DNA of 64,000 bases from Mycobacteriaceae bacterium (GTDB taxonomy: Bacteria; Actinomycetota; Actinomycetes; Mycobacteriales; Mycobacteriaceae), in NCBI GenBank assembly GCA_019749805.1, contig JAIEPH010000022.1:1-64000 (forward strand). Direction: 5' to 3'. The notes under the pieces were generated by a model that was not told the origin of the DNA, did no database searches, and saw nothing but the letters and a program-made list of their open reading frames with translations. Shown in pieces: positions 62,494-64,000 of the stretch. Positions within the stretch are counted from its first letter, which is position 1. Each line of letters begins with the position of its first letter. A program made the position numbers and the translations under genes.

Positions 62494-64000
62494 TCACGAT
62501 TTGGCGGTGGGCTTGATGAGCCAGAGCGCCAGAATGATCGCCACGACCGGTCCAACGGCCATCACCAGACTCAGCGTGTGAATCGCGTCGATTGCACTGT
62601 GCGGCGCTTGTTCCACCACCAGTCGCGCCTGCTCGGGATTGACGAGGTGAGCCTGCTGGCCACCGTGCGCCGTCACCAACGCTTCGCGCGTCTCCGCACG
62701 GCTGATGCCGGATTTGGACAAGTCGTGCACGCTATCGGTGAGGAAGAGGTTGATTCCGACGAGCGCGAACAGGGCCGGGCCCAGTGAGTAACCGCCCTCG
62801 TTGACCGCGCTCTTGACAGCCGATACTGCGCCGCCGAGATCGTCGGGCGCGCTACTCATCATGATCGTCGCCTGCGGGGTGGTGACCAGTGCACCGCCGA
62901 CGACGATCAGAGCTGCGGTGACGAAAACGACTGTGCGCCCGGTGTTCAAGTCGAACAACCTCAGCACGAGCAGACCGGCCAGCATGGTGAGAAGGCCGGT
63001 GATCATCACCGCGCGGGGACCTACGCTTCTGATCACCGGGCCGGCAGCGGTGGCGGCCAGTGCGGCCATCGCGGTGGCGGGGATGAGCAGGAAGCCGAAC
63101 AGCTCGTGGGACTCCTTGCGAATCGTCACGAGGTAGAAGGCCAGCAGCACCATGGACCCGCCGAGCACGATGTTGAACATGACCCCGGCCGTCACCGCCG
63201 CGTTGAACCGGCCGGAGCGGAATATACGCATGTCCAGCGCCGGGTCGGGGGTGCGCAGTTCTCGCATCACGAACCCGGCGCCGGCCACGACGCCGAGCGC
63301 GACGGAGGCGAGACCGGTCAGGTCGATGCCGGTCTCCATGCGGGAGGTACCGAAGATGAGGCCCAGCAGCGCGACGGCGAACAGGAACAAGCCGGGCAGG
63401 TCGAGGCGTCGGGTGGCGCGCAGCGTTTCGGGCACGAATCGCCATGTGATCACCAATCCGAGGACCGCGATGAGCGGCACCACGAGAAAGCATGCGCGCC
63501 AGCCGATAGCGTGTCCGAGTGCACCACTGATCGCGGGCATCGGCGTGGCGATGGCGTATCCCGCACCGAAGTAGGCCGCGATCGCCGCCGCCCGCCTTCG
63601 CGGCGGGAACACCGCACTGGTGAGCGCAAGCGACAACCCGATCAGGAACGCGAACGCCACGCCGACGCCGGCGCGAGCAATCATCAGCACCGCTGCTGCC
63701 GGCGCGGCGGCGGCGAGCGCGCTGAACACGATCACACCCGACATGCCCAGCAGGTACATGCGGCGCATCCCGTAGAGATCACCGAGGGCGCCGGCGCTCA
63801 GCACGGTTGCGGCCATGGTCAGCGTGGCCAGGCTGGCGACGAACGTGGACGTGGTGCCGGTGATGTCCAGACCAGCCGAAACGACCTGCAGGTTGGCAGA
63901 CAGTGTGGTGGGGTCGCCGATGGCAATTCCGTAACCGATGCCCATGGCGGCCACCGTCATTACGGCGGCCAGTCCCGATACGTGGCGATCGCCGGTTTCA
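62494..64000 (-). CDS. MFS transporter (5' end beyond the window)
   Basis: At least 502 codons, with about 12-14 membrane helices, of the DHA2-type drug exporter group (14-helix pattern, GDLYGMRRMYLLG as the MFS loop A, GAGYAIATPMPAISGALG). The frame is open to the window edge: upstream of ATG 63960 it reads SGLAAV with transmembrane-like content, so the true start lies to the right of 64000. Likely exports a drug or metabolite; substrate unknown. Separated by 48 bases from the FGE gene. Confidence 0.88.
   Translation of the reverse strand, partial: ETGDRHVSGLAAVMTVAAMGIGYGIAIGDPTTLSANLQVVSAGLDITGTTSTFVASLATLTMAATVLSAGALGDLYGMRRMYLLGMSGVIVFSALAAAAPAAAVLMIARAGVGVAFAFLIGLSLALTSAVFPPRRRAAAIAAYFGAGYAIATPMPAISGALGHAIGWRACFLVVPLIAVLGLVITWRFVPETLRATRRLDLPGLFLFAVALLGLIFGTSRMETGIDLTGLASVALGVVAGAGFVMRELRTPDPALDMRIFRSGRFNAAVTAGVMFNIVLGGSMVLLAFYLVTIRKESHELFGFLLIPATAMAALAATAAGPVIRSVGPRAVMITGLLTMLAGLLVLRLFDLNTGRTVVFVTAALIVVGGALVTTPQATIMMSSAPDDLGGAVSAVKSAVNEGGYSLGPALFALVGINLFLTDSVHDLSKSGISRAETREALVTAHGGQQAHLVNPEQARLVVEQAPHSAIDAIHTLSLVMAVGPVVAIILALWLIKPTAKS

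Noticed and set aside
1..64000. CRISPR array
   Set aside because: No set of regularly spaced identical repeats was found; the repeats seen are pairs or dispersed palindromes.

Overview
The window is high-GC, almost fully coding DNA from a mycobacterium, most likely a rapid-growing Mycolicibacterium-type species. Supporting evidence: a KasA/KasB-type ketoacyl synthase beside two mycolic acid cyclopropane-synthase-type methyltransferases, a 19 kDa antigen (LpqH-type) lipoprotein, a PknF-like kinase, a hemophore-related protein, an EspC-like WXG protein, deazaflavin (F420)-type oxidoreductases and a DUF4185 protein. The species cannot be named from the sequence alone. The first bases hold repeats, and the last gene (an MFS transporter on the minus strand) runs off the right edge.

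Layout. 0-10 kb: a lipoprotein/LuxR pair, a flavin monooxygenase, gpsA, a transglutaminase-like protein, YajQ, tRNA-Tyr, a type II thioesterase and a four-gene operon (RclC-like membrane protein, flavodoxin-fold protein, ECF sigma factor, zinc anti-sigma). A decayed phage-type integrase tail and direct repeats follow at 9.7-10.1 kb. 10-15 kb: an aromatic-ring catabolic cluster (class II aldolase, Rieske dioxygenase alpha and beta, a small protein, a dihydrodiol-type dehydrogenase, IclR regulator) whose genes overlap by 4 bases. 15-25 kb: lipoproteins, an F420-type enzyme, DUF2237, PhoD phosphatase, a DUF559 nuclease-like gene bracketed by inverted palindromes, a large flippase-like membrane protein with a kinase-like middle domain, and a P450. 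25-33 kb: two Ser/Thr kinases, one with an extracellular solute-binding domain, plus a beta-lactamase-fold protein, a zinc metallopeptidase lipoprotein and DUF4333. 32-37 kb: cell-wall hydrolases (amidase; DUF4185/possible arabinanase), CspA, a small coupled ORF with DUF5994, and PPK2. 37-40 kb: mycolate-type genes, two of which lack expected active-site residues. 40-46 kb: two more kinases, a cNMP-binding protein and two coiled-coil proteins. 46-53 kb: two TetR regulators with candidate operators, a serine hydrolase, a P450, LpqH-type lipoprotein, a GNAT protein and a STAS protein. 53-57 kb: a coupled redox operon (diiron-type protein, ferredoxin, ferredoxin reductase, FAD monooxygenase). 57-64 kb: a WXG protein with a 757 aa partner, an F420 enzyme, a TspO-like membrane protein, a formylglycine-generating enzyme and an MFS transporter.

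Functionally the window mixes envelope construction and remodelling, signalling (four transmembrane Ser/Thr kinases, ECF sigma/anti-sigma, STAS, TetR, IclR, LuxR) and oxidative catabolism. The observations most worth following are the DUF559 gene inside inverted palindromic repeats, the Kas-like synthase with Asp at the catalytic Cys position, the neighbouring methyltransferase with Gln at the bicarbonate His position, the kinase/solute-binding fusion and the diiron-ferredoxin-reductase operon.
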